From Pestalotiopsis fici W106-1 (Eukaryota; Ascomycota; Sordariomycetes; Amphisphaeriales; Sporocadaceae): 64,000 nucleotides of DNA. Position 1 is the stretch's first letter. The number at the start of each line of letters is the position of its first letter. Positions 22,870 through 34,392 of this stretch are shown here, one piece after another. The DNA is taken from contig NW_006917093.1 in NCBI RefSeq assembly GCF_000516985.1, forward strand, positions 2,418,001 through 2,482,000, read 5' to 3'. Below the pieces are notes generated by a model. It had not been told where the DNA came from, searched no databases, and worked only from the letters and a program-made list of their open reading frames with translations. The position numbers were made by a program, and so were the translations under genes.

Positions 22870-23385
22870 ATCTAGTGGGGAAATGAACAAGTATTAAATG
22901 ATGTTACTGCTAGACACCCATATTTCGTACCATTGTACTGGTCAAGACACGAGATTGCGCAAGCGTTATGGTGAAAAGCAGGTACGTAAGGGAGGCATTT
23001 AAAATAGAATAAAGGAGGAGTCAAATCAAAATGTGAAGACTTTGTGGCTCTTCCGGAGCTCTTCCCGTCTCCAACTTTTATGCCGGGTTGCCACCAACTG
23101 CATATTGTGCCCAAGCCCTGGTCTTTTTAGTGGGCTTTCCGATTGTGCCACCAGCCTTACTTCATAAGGGGTATATCTGGATGCGTCAAAGCCAACCCAG
23201 TTCTACTGTATCGGTCACTGTTATAAGTCCATGCTCATAAAAAAAATCTACCCTCGATCTTGGCTGAAATAGGCGAGCCTCCCTTACCCTCTTCAACTTC
23301 TGTGGATCTTGAAGCAGACGACTTTCCAGATTATGTACACCAACATACAAGCTTCCCAGCAAAGTCCATCAACTCTTCTTTCATC

Positions 23386-24987
23386 ATGGCTACCGCTTTT
23401 GGCTCACCCGAATTTGAAAGCTTTGACTGCATCATTATTGGAGCTGGCATCTCAGGTATCAACTGCGCATTCCGTTTGAAAAGCCAGATACCAAATGCGA
23501 GCTATGTCATCCTCGAAGCTCGCAGCGACATTGGTGGGACTTGGGATCAGTGGAAATATCCTGGAGCCCGTTGCGACTCTGAAATCTCCACGATTGCCTT
23601 TTCGTGGCACGACTTTGCCTTCCCAAGCCCTATTGTCTCTGGTACTATGATCCAGGATTATCTGCATCAAGCTTCAGCAAAGGCAAAAATTGATGAGAAC
23701 ATCCGGCTAAACCACAAGGTCTCAGATGCTGAGTGGTCTCGAGAAAGTCAAAACTGGCACATCTTGGCATACATTGACGGGAATGCCAAACGATTTACTT
23801 CGCGCTTCTTGGTACTAGCTGCAGGCTTTCTCAACTACGATACGCCGCCAGAAGTTGAGATTCCTAACATCAGTCAGTTCAAAGGTACGCAATGCATTCT
23901 TGGAGACTACAGTCGACTCCACTGACCTGGCAAACAAGCACGGGTCATCAATCCCCAGTTCTGGCCGCAAGACTATGACTGGACCAATGAACGGATTGCC
24001 GTCATCGGCAGTGGTGCCACTGCCGTCAGTCTGATACCCGCGATTACAGAAAAGGCTGCTCATGTCATCATGATTCAACGAAGCCCAAACTATGTCGCCA
24101 AATGGGACAATGGTCCGTCATGGGCACATAAATACCTTCCGCTCTCCTTTGTGTACACATGTCGGCGCCTTTGGTGCGCCATCAGGTTGCAATTGTTTGT
24201 CTCTTACTGCGAAAAGTACCCGCAAGCAGTAATTGATTTCCTGCGAAGTGATGCAAAGAAGATCCTCCCTGCTCGAGTTGATTATGACGTTCACTTCAAG
24301 CCACGTTATAAGCCATGGGATCAGCGCATGTGCGTGGACGCTGACTGTGCCTTCTTCAAGTCCCTGTCTCTTCCAAATGTGGATATCACCACTGGGCCGA
24401 TTGACACAGCTATTGAGCAAGGAATCAAAATGCACGACGGCAAGACTATTGAAGCAGACACAATTGTCGCGGCAACAGGATTCCGTATGCAAATTGACGG
24501 TGGAATTCGCATGCGGGTTGATGGCCAGGCAGTTTCATGGAATGATAAGTTCGTCTGGAACGGTACAATGGTGAGCGGAGTGCCAAATATGGTCTTCATG
24601 CTTGGCTATCCCAACAACTCCTGGACTCTGGGCATCGATGAGTCCGCATTCGTCTTGGTGCGTCTCATGCAGCACATGCAGAGTCGTGGTGCTCGCAGTG
24701 CCGTACCTCGAGTTCCAAAAGATACTACAATGAATGAACTGCGACTTTGGGATTTGATGTCAACTTACCGCGTGGCAGCGGAATTGAGACTACCGGTACA
24801 AGGCGACAAAGGTCCCTGGAGACCCAGAGATGCCCCAATCGCCGGCTGGATTCACTCTCGCTGGGGGGAACATCACGAATGGCCTGGAATTCATCGAATG
24901 ATCCCGTCTGCAAACACTCTCGTCGTGTCAGCGACACCATCGATCACGGGCAGTTCTCTTCAACTCTCTACAGACCTTGCTAGATGA
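23386..24987 (+). CDS. Baeyer-Villiger-type flavin monooxygenase with altered fingerprint
   Basis: FAD/NADPH-dependent class B monooxygenase. Exons 23386-23884 and 23939-24987 join across a 54-nt intron and give 515 aa. An FAD Rossmann motif GAGISG lies near residue 25, GTWDQWKYPGARCD follows, and a second (NADPH) Rossmann motif reads GSGATAV near 190. ATGF lies in the second half. The overall look is EthA-like. The family fingerprint FxGxxxHxxxWP reads F-K-A-R-V-I-N-P-Q-F-W-P across the splice, so Gly is Ala and the His is Asn171 (codon 23950-23952). The Gly change depends on the splice model. The His change lies fully within exon 2. The open frame extends upstream of 23386 without an ATG. 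The C-terminus is short of some relatives. Activity may be altered. Confidence 0.87.
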
Positions 24988-25264
24988 ATCCTGCACTATT
25001 CATGGTTCACTAGCGCGTCAAAAGATAGTTGGTACGGCGTGACGACCTCGAGGTCGAATAAAGGTGGTCCTGCTGAGTCAGTACCTATGATCATATATTT
25101 TTTTTCACTTAATGATCTTTCATTCTCGATTAACACCATTGAGGACTGATATGCATATCAGTAGTTTCCATTTTCACAACACCAAAACGTGCCTGTGCCA
25201 TAAAATTTAAGTCTCAATAGAGAATTATGTACATATAGGTATCTTTATTAGATGGTGGGTGCTC

Positions 25265-26980
25265 TTAATCCCAGACTGGTGCTTTGGTGAGGTTCTCTGG
25301 GGCATTGGTTCTTCCATCAGATTGTGACTGTCTTGGACCAGAAACAGAACGTGGTTGCTCTGAGCTGGAAACACCCTCTCCTAAGTGATTCGAACCAGCT
25401 TGCAAGCTGGAAATCTTCGCGTCCGACTGGCCAGTCGGCAAAGCCTTCGTGTCGGACGCTTCATCCTCTGCTCCTGATGTCGAAGGCAACTCATTTGTCA
25501 TGATTAGTTGATCTATCGAACCTTGGGGATTATTTTCCATGTGAATTTCCCGACTCATCGCATGTACATGACGTTTCATGTGTGCAGCTTCTGTTGGTAT
25601 GTCTGCAGCACCAAATGTCGTGTGCCCATCTGGTCGCCCAAGAGAATGGGGAAGATAACGACGGTCGCTCTCTTCAATCCTTTTTCTATCATAAGCCGTT
25701 TTCTTTCTCTTGTTTGGATCCTCCTCATACCACCATTCGTATTCATCCTTCAACAAGTGCCCGGGATAGAACTCTGGAACCAGCAGGTTTCCGCAGCCTG
25801 GAATGTTCATTTCGAGATCCATCAACCCATCCATGACCTTTCGGGCAACAATAATATCTTTGTATTTCAGGGGCAGATTCCTTTGTTTTGGCTTCCTTCT
25901 GATGCCTGCTATGATGGCATTGTGAAGTAATCCTATTCCACCAACCATGATGAAGAACCAAGTGTGTCCTCGTAAGGCAGGAATGGTGATAAAGAGAAGT
26001 AGCCACGCAATTGCTAGTGCCATCGAAGTGCAGAGAGTTATGAAAAAGCCTTTGGGATATCCCCAAATTTCTGACGCAAGTTCCGTGTTTCGTTCGCCGG
26101 AGCTGCGCCTCTTAAATTTCAGCCATGGCCTGCTGTTCATCGGCGATTCATGTGCTGAAAGTTCTTCAAGATTCATACAATGACCCTTGTCATTCTGGAT
26201 AACGATCACATCCCGAGAACCATTCCCAGCTGTCAGGATGTAGCCATTAGGCACCTGTCGACCCCCTCGGGACAATTTTCCAGCAGGTGACTGATTACCA
26301 CGCGGCAGCTTTTCTGCAGCCCACTGTGGAACAGACCCCATGATGATCGCAAGCAATGTTCCAATCGCAGTGACAAACAGAACGCCCCATTCCTGACCAT
26401 TGGTCAATATTGTAGGTATTGATGCCACAATAAATTGCACTGTCATTGTAATTATACCAAGAATGTGTAGTTTGGAGTATCGAACCGAAAGGCAGCCAAG
26501 TCGGTTGTGTTCGGCTTCGCATATTGTGATTCGGATGGCGTTGTCACCGAGTGGCTCTTGCTTGGAAATCCAGGTCTGATGATCTCGAACTATTCTGCCA
26601 ATAATCCAATTCCTATTCTCCCTTTGGTAGCCGGATGCCAGATTGAAGACTTTTACCGGATAGTCTGGTGGGGGCAAGAGCTTTCCGTCACCAAAGACGT
26701 CGACTAACGTGCTCAGCGAGTAGGAAAGCCACCCGAATGAGAAGCATACTGGATTATACCAGTTTCCGGCAGTTTGGGCCAGAGCTGTTCGAATGACGCT
26801 GTCCCCTGACAACATGAGAATCGTGGCGATTATCACGCTAGGGTTCCTCCACTCCCTGGCGAGGTCGTCACTTGTGTTATCGTTGCTCCATATTCCATGA
26901 TTCTGGCCAGGCGCACTCCATATTGTGGCCCACCAGCCCATTGTGGACTGTTCATAATGGTCGTGATTTGGAACATACAT
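25265..26980 (-). CDS. Fungal polytopic membrane protein of unknown function
   Basis: A single frame of 571 aa. The N-terminal third has hydrophobic segments and conserved-looking blocks: WRNPSVIIATILMLSGD, then RTALAQ, PVCFSFGWLSY and a GYQRENRNWIIGRIVRD stretch. Two more TM pairs lie in the middle, and a long acidic, Ser-rich disordered tail follows. From memory, proteins of this plan are widespread in filamentous fungi and are often annotated only as hypothetical. The start at 26980 is the first ATG; MGWW, 13 codons in, is an alternative. It is in tandem with the HET gene upstream on the same strand (524 nt apart), so the two may be functionally linked. Confidence 0.75.
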   Translation of the reverse strand: MYVPNHDHYEQSTMGWWATIWSAPGQNHGIWSNDNTSDDLAREWRNPSVIIATILMLSGDSVIRTALAQTAGNWYNPVCFSFGWLSYSLSTLVDVFGDGKLLPPPDYPVKVFNLASGYQRENRNWIIGRIVRDHQTWISKQEPLGDNAIRITICEAEHNRLGCLSVRYSKLHILGIITMTVQFIVASIPTILTNGQEWGVLFVTAIGTLLAIIMGSVPQWAAEKLPRGNQSPAGKLSRGGRQVPNGYILTAGNGSRDVIVIQNDKGHCMNLEELSAHESPMNSRPWLKFKRRSSGERNTELASEIWGYPKGFFITLCTSMALAIAWLLLFITIPALRGHTWFFIMVGGIGLLHNAIIAGIRRKPKQRNLPLKYKDIIVARKVMDGLMDLEMNIPGCGNLLVPEFYPGHLLKDEYEWWYEEDPNKRKKTAYDRKRIEESDRRYLPHSLGRPDGHTTFGAADIPTEAAHMKRHVHAMSREIHMENNPQGSIDQLIMTNELPSTSGAEDEASDTKALPTGQSDAKISSLQAGSNHLGEGVSSSEQPRSVSGPRQSQSDGRTNAPENLTKAPVWD

Positions 26981-27504
26981 TGGATACGATGGGTTTGGCT
27001 CGATGGGAAAGGCATGTCAAGATTGCGAAAAGTCGGAAGGACACAGCGTTGCAATATCGCCAGGCTACCTACATTTACAAAATTGGCAGCTCCGCACTCA
27101 TTTCAGGGCAATATAAAGATGTCGCAAAAAGAGAAAGAAAAAAGGAAAAGAAAAAAAGGAGGGAGAAAAGGGGGCGCGTCGCATACCTTCGCTGAATGCC
27201 AACTAAGACTAGGACACGACACATCGCACTCTCGCTTGGGCCAATAGAATACTCATGCGGTCGCACAGCATGCTTTGAAGCTGGCCAAAGTTCCGTGCAT
27301 CTGATGTAGAAGCAGGCTGTGCTGGCATCCTGACGAGTAACTGTCAGTGGGGCATTCGTTATTCACGTCTAGGTCATTGGCCGCAGACCGCAGCTTACGG
27401 AAATGCCAGTGGTTGATTGAAAGTTCGTGTGCAGCTTGATACATTCACCCTCCCTTCTTGGGAGACCCTGTCATATTTACGCGAATCATCAAGACGCACC
27501 CACG
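26981..27504. other. Intergenic stretch
   Basis: Spacer between the tandem membrane protein and HET genes. It contains an A/G-rich tract near 27125-27175. Nothing else was recognised. Confidence 0.5.
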
Positions 27505-30257
27505 TCAGTTGTTCCCCTTGACCCAAGTCATCCTTTTGATCATGGGAATCGGAAAAAATGAGCCTTTGCCCCCAATCGCATCCAGAACGCCCGAATTTGG
27601 TCGCCAGCCTGACTGCTTCTTGGGCCCCGTCGTGGGACGCTTATTCTCTCGCGTTGGCAGTGGCTCCTCTGCAATAGAGGGCCGGACATATCCATCCACC
27701 CACCACCGTTGACGTGGTCCCAGCATCTCGGCAATAGGGAAGTCTTTCTTGAAACTTGGACGATAGTCGTTTTCCCTCAACTGCTTCAGCTCGGTTTTTC
27801 GATCGATACTGGCTGACCTCCATATGTAGATTCTCTGAATTATTTTCACATGGTAGTCTGGGGCATCTATACTGCTGTCTCCATCAGAAGACAAATTTTG
27901 TCCGCTTACTTCTACTAGCAATGCGATCTCACGGGGGAGTTCTCTTGGGTGTCGGGAGAGGATTATGGCGAGATTATGCGAGTCTTTGACGAGCCTTGTA
28001 AGTTCCGGACATTTTCTGTTGTCGGCTTTGGTGAAACTATACCACTCATTCAATGTGCGATCGATCGGAAATGTAAAAACAACTTCGTTCCCCTCATCAT
28101 TCGAGACTGCCCTCGTGCTGAGAATTGCGCTCCTAGTAGTGTCGGAGTCTGTGTGGAGAATAAAGCCAGGATAACTGACTAGTAAGCCCTTTGGCCCAAG
28201 CTGCGTACGCGTATTCCAAATGTTCATTGGATCGGGATAGTCAATCTCGTCGGCAGACAGGAGTGTCGTTGGTGCCCAACCGTAGCCAGCCGTATTGATC
28301 TTTTCACCGGGAAGGAATATCAATCCTGACGGGATCGCGCCTGGGTGTTTAAGATGAACTTTTGCCCAGAATATTTCCACTAGCTTCTGTTGCTTATGCT
28401 TGTCGCTTGGTCCATCCTGAGGTCCTAGTAGTCCAGCTTCTGCGATTTCAGTATTCTCAGTATCAAGCTCCAAAATTGTTGCCAACGCCAGAGTCTCATG
28501 CTCAGGCCTTGTTGTGCTCTAGAAAACTGTTAGAGCGAGTAATATGTCCCGTATACCAAACTTACCCGCCATCTCGCTGCGCGCCAAACGTTCGCAATGA
28601 AGAGGCTGGCCTCTTCGGTGGAAAGATTTGATCGGTTCCGAATCTTGAAGTCGTCTCTCGGAACCTTGACCTTATCGCGTTGTTTGTCCAGCAGCATTAT
28701 GTCTGAAAGCTGGTCACGGACTATTCCTGCAAGCCCCGAAGCAGGTTCGACCATGGCAACGGTCAGCTTCTTTTCTATGTCTTCTAACTCTCGAATGGGC
28801 GTGGCGTTTTCTGATCTTTCTTTGAAGACAAAATGGATCTTGCGGCTCAGATAGGCTTCCTGCAACGTCCAAAGACGCCTCATCCAGACACTTGACAAGA
28901 CCTTCATAGCCGGCTCTGCGGTTTTCAAACCAGCACCAACTGCGAACAATCCGTTATCGATGACTATTGTCCACTTAGACTCTCCAAATACTGCAAGAAT
29001 CTGCTGAATGGCTTTCTTCTTTGCCAGCATTATTCTCTCGAACTCGTCCACGTTACCTGGAGGGCATACTGGCACAACTAACGTATCCATCCAAAACGGT
29101 GTGACAGCACTCCCACTGACCCGGGTTATTTGTCTTCGGATGAATTCAAGTTGGCAAATATTGAGTTGATTGACATTCTCGTTTCCCCAGCCATCAGACC
29201 AGACATGGGAGATGGCAACGAATTCCAACTGAGCCTCGGCCTTGCGATCATAGTCTATCACCTCAAATCCTTGTTGGACATCTGTTCTGCTTCTGAACTG
29301 AATCAGGGGTATCCGGTCGCTTTCAAGTGTAGAGAGGATTGCGTCTTGCTCTGGGCCCATCGACTCGCACTTTGGGGTCTGAAGGGGCTTACAGATGTGC
29401 CGGTTGCGGTACTCGCCCTGTGAGTTTTGTGATTTGACCTTGCACTCAATTGGCGTACAGCTTCCATGCTCTGGCGTTGTACGCTCCCCATTTGTGCGAT
29501 AGGCATAATATGCCGACAACAACATTGTGGCGTTCGAGCTGAACTGTCCTCTGAGTAGTTTGATTGTCCTAGGACACCAATTTTCGTCCTTCATCTTAAT
29601 AGATGTATAACGAGCAGGGCCCCAGCCGTGTTGATCGTCATCAGGCTGCCAACCCTCGATCTTGACTTCGTTGTCCTTCATGATGCTTGATTTCACTTCC
29701 GATAAAGCCTCCCCAAGACACATGAGCATCAAAACGTGCTCGTCGGTCATGTAGCATTTGTCCCTCGGGTCATCAACCACATATAGGACCTTTTCGTTGA
29801 TCAAGGCACAATTCTTTCTCAACACTTGGCGGGCATGGTCGAGGACGCAACCAGCCTGGATCATTCGAAGCCTAAGACCTGCTCTGTTCTCCTTTCTACT
29901 TTCCCAAGTTGACCACTTCTTGAGGGCATCCGCAAGACTTTTGGTCGAAAGTAAATCATCAATAAACAGATCTGGGACATCCAGGATAGGTTTTCCATCA
30001 TATTTAACCACCGTGAAGATCAGCCCAAAGAATAACCACGCTTGTAGAAGAACTTCAAGGCTATGTTCTGCAGTTTCTGCTCTTAGCTCAAAAGTATTCG
30101 GGTCAACAGTCCAGCCGTGCTTTTCAGGGAAAGCATAAAACTCAGCAAAGCTCCTGGGTAATTTGATACGGCCATTGCGTGACTTGAAATCGTCCATGCA
30201 TGGAATGCCAATATCAGTGGCGATTGCTTCTCCGTGATGCGCTGCGATGTGCTCCAT
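27505..30257 (-). CDS. Large HET-domain protein
   Basis: Exon 1 is 30257-28566 and exon 2 is 28518-27505 (47-nt intron, donor gtaagt, acceptor ttctag), giving 901 aa. The N-terminal 330 residues form a helical region with an EVLLQAWLFFGLIF block. The HET core follows (about 340-480): FVAISHVWSDGWGN, then PFWMDTLVVPV in place of the usual WIDxxCI, and MRRLWTLQEAYLSRKI. The first open frame continues upstream of 30257 without an ATG, so the first ATG was used. The C-terminal third is not recognised. It is divergent from the hydrolase-TPR gene at 30905 and tandem with the membrane protein at 25265. HET proteins of this long type act in allorecognition cell death where tested. Here the role is inferred from the domain and context only. 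Confidence 0.85.
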
Positions 30258-30904
30258 TTCTTTGGCTATTGACTGCGCTTGGCAACAACAAGTAAAGACT
30301 GATTCAACAATTGCGATGCAAAAGAGTAAAAAGGGGGCGGCGATATCAAAGCCAATCAAAACTTAGTCGTTGCAGAGTGTTGGGCATCTTATACATACAC
30401 TTGACGATCGCGGTCATGCCCAACTTTCACAGAGCCTCATTGCAAGCTTACAAATTACGGTTCGATTTTCATAGTCGCTCACCGGTCCTGCTCAATAACG
30501 TCGGGCTTGCCACTCTTGTTCGAGTGGGTGTACTCGGACGGCTTTCATTGGTGCAAAGTCGCCATGCTGGGTCAACTTGCATTGCTGAGCGCATATGCAG
30601 CAGTGCCACAATATGGAAATTTGAGGCTTTGGGGGCGCTCTGGGCGGCGGAGCCTTACGATCAGCGTTGCGCCAAAGTACCTCAAAGCTACCCCACGGGT
30701 GTTTCTACACGGCTTTCATTTGTAATTTCCATGCTTCCCCAATTTTTCCACATTCCCTCGGGCATGTGAGCAATGCCACGAGGAGGCAGACTTGGGCGAC
30801 CATCTTCAAGCACCTAAATATCCAGACGGTCTCTACTCAACCCAGACCTTGACACCCATGTGGCCTCAGATCTGACGAGTATTGCGATTGACTCTTGTGA
30901 GGCC
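30258..30904. promoter_or_regulatory. Divergent spacer between HET and hydrolase-TPR genes
   Basis: A 647-bp shared upstream region of two oppositely transcribed genes of likely allorecognition type. A bidirectional promoter is inferred from layout. No specific site was identified. Confidence 0.4.
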
Positions 30905-33900
30905 ATGTCGAGTCGCTATTCTTTGCATAATTTTCTGCAACGGGTAAGCTCAAGAACATAAAATTATTGCACATTGAGAAGTAGCTGAGGCTCGCTTCAG
31001 GACCACAGTTTCGAATTATTGTCAAACCCCAGGACAGCTTCCGCTCGAATCAATGAGTAAGGCTGAAGTTGCGCTGTCTGTTGAATGAACGCTGATATGC
31101 TATAGCATTATTCTTGTCCACGGGTTTTCAGGCCGCGCTTTTTCTGAATATCGACTTTCTTTAGAAGAATTGATTGTATCGACAGTCGGTTCCAAGTTTC
31201 AAGATGCCGCCATCAGAGTCTTCAGATTCGATTTTGGCCGACTCCTATCTGGCGCACCGGACTCATTTTCTTCCGAGGTCCAGAAACTTCGCCGCCACCT
31301 ACTTCATCTGTATGAGGACGGCCTTGATCAGGATAAACCCGCAAGTAGTCGCAATGATAGTGATTCGCTCCATGGAGAACCTGGGACACCCGAATCGATG
31401 GATACCCCACTCAAAGTACTGGTGTTCATTGTGCACGGTCTTGGATCGTGGATTGTGAAGGATGTTCTTGCCTCACGAAGTAGCCGCAATATTGGTTTCA
31501 TGCCTTTGGGTATCATCCATCTTGACTGCCCCAAACGCACTTTGGATACGGCGAGCAAGCCCGATTCGGATTATTTACGTCGATTCTTTGCGACATTCAA
31601 TCCGTCCCATAATTTGGAAAACGATCGCGACAAAGAAAAGCTGAGGAGGCTTCAGAACTCGTTGGGGCATGCTAATTCTAGGTTCCAAAGACATGGAGTT
31701 CACTATCGCGATCAACGCCGGAAACGCAATTTTCCGCTGGAGAAGCGAGAGATCTATCAGGAGAAAAGATTACTGTGGATTTCTGATGCCCAATCCGTGC
31801 CGAGGGCTATCGCTGTATGTGCTCATCAATACGAATCCAATCTAACCAGATTGTTCGACGTATCTAATGATATACACACAGAGTGGATGGGGCCAATGGA
31901 TATGGTCCTTTTGGTACAGCGAGACTGTGACACTGCTGATGAAAGAACTTCCCGAGCTTCCAGATCTGGTTGGTGCTGCGTTCACGCACGCAACAAGTCG
32001 AGATGCGTATGAAGAGTCTGTAGACTCCAGTGACGACGGGGGCAGTGTAGCAGTCGCAGGATATGAGAACAATATCCCCCCAGGCCACCGCGTTCAATCT
32101 TGGAATACTGACCAGGACGAAGTTGACCACGACAATAATGAATCACCCACTGTTATATTTTCTACGTTCACCGCACCAGACCTCGGCGTCAGCGAAGATA
32201 ACGAACTGAAGAACCTCATCCATTTGGCAAATTCATTTTTCCAACGCTGTGACTTGGGGAATGCAGAAAGACTCTACGTTTCGTGTAAAGAAAAATTGCC
32301 GAATCCAGATCAACCCACCATCAAACACGTCCAGATCCATATGCGTATCATGGCAGTCAGGATGTATCTCGGGAAGTACAACGAAGCAGCAGACGACTTG
32401 AAGAATATCAAGGAATCGATCAATATCTCGGCAATTGACGACGACACTCAAGGGAAAATGCGAAAAGAATTGCATCGAGACCGGCGACGGTGGCATGCAA
32501 AGTTGTTGATGCGGAACGGAAACTGGTCACAAGCCGCGCGCAAGTACGAAAGATTACTCAAAGAGGACCCCCAAGATGAAAATGGCAGAACACAAAGAGA
32601 TTTGGCCCTGATCTATGCTGATCTCGGATATTACGATCAAGCATACGCTACTATTCAGTTGGCCGAGAAGACCACTGCTGTGAAGCATGTCTTGACGTCC
32701 GATATTGATGTCGCAAAAGACACCGATGCAAATATAACCACAGACTTGGAACTACACACCCAAGACAGAGTAGCAGCATCCCACAGCAGTGATGCTACAA
32801 CAAAGATCAAGTCCATGGCTGAAGTCGGCATTCAATCAGCGATTGCCGAGATACATATGCTATCTGGAAGCTACGTCGAGGCACTTGAAACATCAACCAA
32901 CGCCTACCACAAGTTAACGAGCATGATTGGCAAGGAGCATTTGAAGTCGCTATACCTGGCGAATATCAAAGCTTGGTGTTTAGCACTTAACATGGAATAC
33001 ACTGCCGCAGAAGCACTCTGCTTGTCGACCCTGGAAATCATAACACGAACGCTGGGCCGAAAGCATCCACTTTGCTTGGAGGCGACGCGTCTATTGGTAT
33101 ACGTCTTCCGGTCTCAGTCCCGGTTTGCGGAGGCAATCGGCACGGCAAAGTCCTTGTACAGCCTCGCCGGCAGGCAATTGGGCGAAACACATCCTTTGAC
33201 TATTCGCTCCAAATATCAACTGGCCGCTGCATACCTCGCCAATGGCGATTACTCAGAGGCCTTGACTACTCTGAAGGAGTTGATCAAACACGCCAAGAAC
33301 CCAAATTCCTTGGGTTACTTCCACCCCGAATCCCTCAAATTCCGATCCGCGTTGGCACATGCCCTTCTTTGTTGTGGTCGGTTGTATGATGCGAGAAGAT
33401 TGGCGCTCGAAACGCTCATTCATCAAATCCACGTTTATAAGCATCAGAATGTCATTTCTGGCGGAGTTGACGACCTTCGTGGCCTCATCGTTTGCGACAA
33501 GGAGTCTTGTAAGCCGGACAACTACTACCAATTTGTCTTGAAAAGGCTGCACCACGACACCAATCCAGACAAGCTATCTTTCTGCATGCACTCCTACTGG
33601 GTCTCAACGTTGGAAACGATTGCAAGGATCGAGTGCAAGTCACATCGGGATGGTGCCTCGGACAGCGAACTACTGGCCGTGGAATCGTTGCTCAGGATCA
33701 TCGATGGTCTCCTGCCGGATACTGAATCAATCCAATTTGCGTTTGCTCAAGTTCTTCAAGAGCCGACATCTGCAGATGAAGACAACAGACTTGACGAAGC
33801 TATCACGTTACTCGAGAAAGTCGAGAGTCGCAGGAAGAAAACTCTCGGCAAGAATCACCTGGATACGCTCTGCGCGAATCGCGAAATGATGATAGCCCGT

Positions 33901-34392
33901 TGCATGCGCTCGGTCTCGGGAATGAGTCGCGATGAAGCGCCTGATAATTTGATGAGCGTTATTCAAAGTCGGTCGTTGGAAATCGTGGACTCTCTCGAGG
34001 CTACTCTGGGCGTGTATCATCCCGAAAGTCTTCGATCCAGAATATGGTATATTACGGTCCAGTTGCTCAACTCTGGAAACGATTGTACAGAAGTCAAGGA
34101 TTCAGACCAAGACATCCATGATGTCCTACGAGAGGTAGTGGCAAGGCTACGCACATCATTCGTGCGCAAAGAGAGACTGATTGAGTCTCTTGAAATGGAG
34201 AAAACTGTTGCTGGTCTATTGTTGGGCTCGGGATGTCCGGGAGAAGAGTTGTGTGATATTTTGCGAGGCACCCTCAAAGCAATCAGGCACGCAACCACAG
34301 ACTTGGAAATTATGGATGTCCAGCCGAAGCTTGAAGAGCTTGAAAACGATATAGAAGGTATGCTGAAAAAGGCAGAACAGACGACAACATGA
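30905..34392 (+). CDS. Degenerate alpha/beta-hydrolase fused to TPR array (NLR-like without NOD)
   Basis: Four exons, 30905-30943, 31001-31056, 31106-31814 and 31882-34392, join in consistent phase and give 1104 aa. The N-terminal domain begins with an IILVHGF motif like the serine-hydrolase domain that heads many fungal NLR proteins. At the nucleophile elbow the usual GHSLGG reads VHGLGS, so Ser is Gly143 (codon 31437-31439), and the later TPH-type block reads DCPKR. The C-terminal 750 residues carry many TPRs of the kinesin-light-chain type, with recurring LG-x-x-HP(L/E) signatures (LGRKHPL, LGETHPL, LGVYHPE). No Walker A, Walker B or NB-ARC/NACHT motif was seen between them. The exon 1 and 2 models are the weakest part. 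It is probably a signalling or recognition partner of the divergent HET gene. Confidence 0.8.

Noticed and set aside
31842..31881. Frameshift in the hydrolase-TPR gene
   Set aside because: The apparent shift is explained by a 67-nt intron (31815-31881) with a gtatgt donor, CTAAC branch site and cacag acceptor in phase 0.
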